From an uncultured Collinsella sp. (GTDB taxonomy: Bacteria > Actinomycetota > Coriobacteriia > Coriobacteriales > Coriobacteriaceae): a DNA stretch of 39,719 nucleotides. The stretch lies in assembly GCA_959027945.1 (NCBI GenBank), contig CAUFRO010000020.1, positions 1-39,719 of the forward strand, written 5' to 3'. Below the pieces are notes generated by a model. It ran no database searches. It saw only the letters and a program-made list of their open reading frames with translations, and had not been told where the DNA came from. The position numbers and the translations under genes were made by a program. Below, piece by piece: positions 39,710 to 39,719 of this stretch (the first letter of the stretch is position 1; each line of letters starts with the position of its first letter).

Positions 39710-39719
39710 GAATTACCCA

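Overview
The window looks like chromosomal DNA of a high-GC Gram-positive gut actinobacterium of the class Coriobacteriia, most probably Collinsella or a close relative. This is inferred from gene content and style: an Asp23/AmaP cluster, zinc-ribbon membrane proteins with proline-rich linkers, an LAxTG-type surface protein, a very large fused acyl-CoA dehydratase activase, and strong AGGAGG-type ribosome sites. No rRNA, tRNA, CRISPR array, transposase or phage gene was seen. Most genes are on the minus strand.

Layout. 1-2200: groES-groEL, followed by about 900 bases of non-coding DNA holding a perfect 35-bp inverted repeat and a pair of inverted 26-nt motifs. 3107-6374: divergent amidohydrolase and M20 peptidase genes. 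6475-10401: a DUF2752 protein, two zinc-ribbon membrane proteins and a YitT-like protein. 10607-12091: envelope-stress operon amaP-DUF2273-asp23. 12258-18397: yebC, a large membrane protein, lgt, a NifU-like protein, dCMP deaminase and coaX. 18590-20293: an OPT transporter with a structured leader. 20494-23958: a 1154-residue coiled-coil/CAP surface protein with a G9 tract just after its signal peptide. 24266-26393: a DUF389 membrane protein, a small hypothetical and a frameshifted remnant. 26479-31982: a TetR regulator and a 1593-residue double-activase/dehydratase-like fusion. 32106-32850: a gene-poor interval. 32854-37319: HAD phosphatase, amtB-glnK, a CmpB-type membrane protein and an HD-domain protein. 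37548-39329: a divergent dxs. The end holds three ~57-bp palindromes at ~80-bp spacing.

The most interesting candidate is in 32160-32492: an unlisted 41-codon ORF for a hydrophobic, basic-tailed peptide on the minus strand. Its Shine-Dalgarno is sequestered in a hairpin, and its promoter overlaps a 26-nt palindrome resembling a Gram-positive LexA box. A convergent sigma70-type promoter with an intrinsic terminator would make an ~84-nt RNA antisense to its 3' end. This is the architecture of an SOS-linked type I toxin-antitoxin module.

A second theme is a family of short palindromes with a GGGACAG-type core. Several begin exactly at the stop codon of the upstream gene (asp23, DUF6020-like, lgt, HAD), and one seems to encode the C-terminus of the dCMP deaminase. 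They resemble REP/BIME elements. Family assignments come from reading motifs in the translations; no database search was run.
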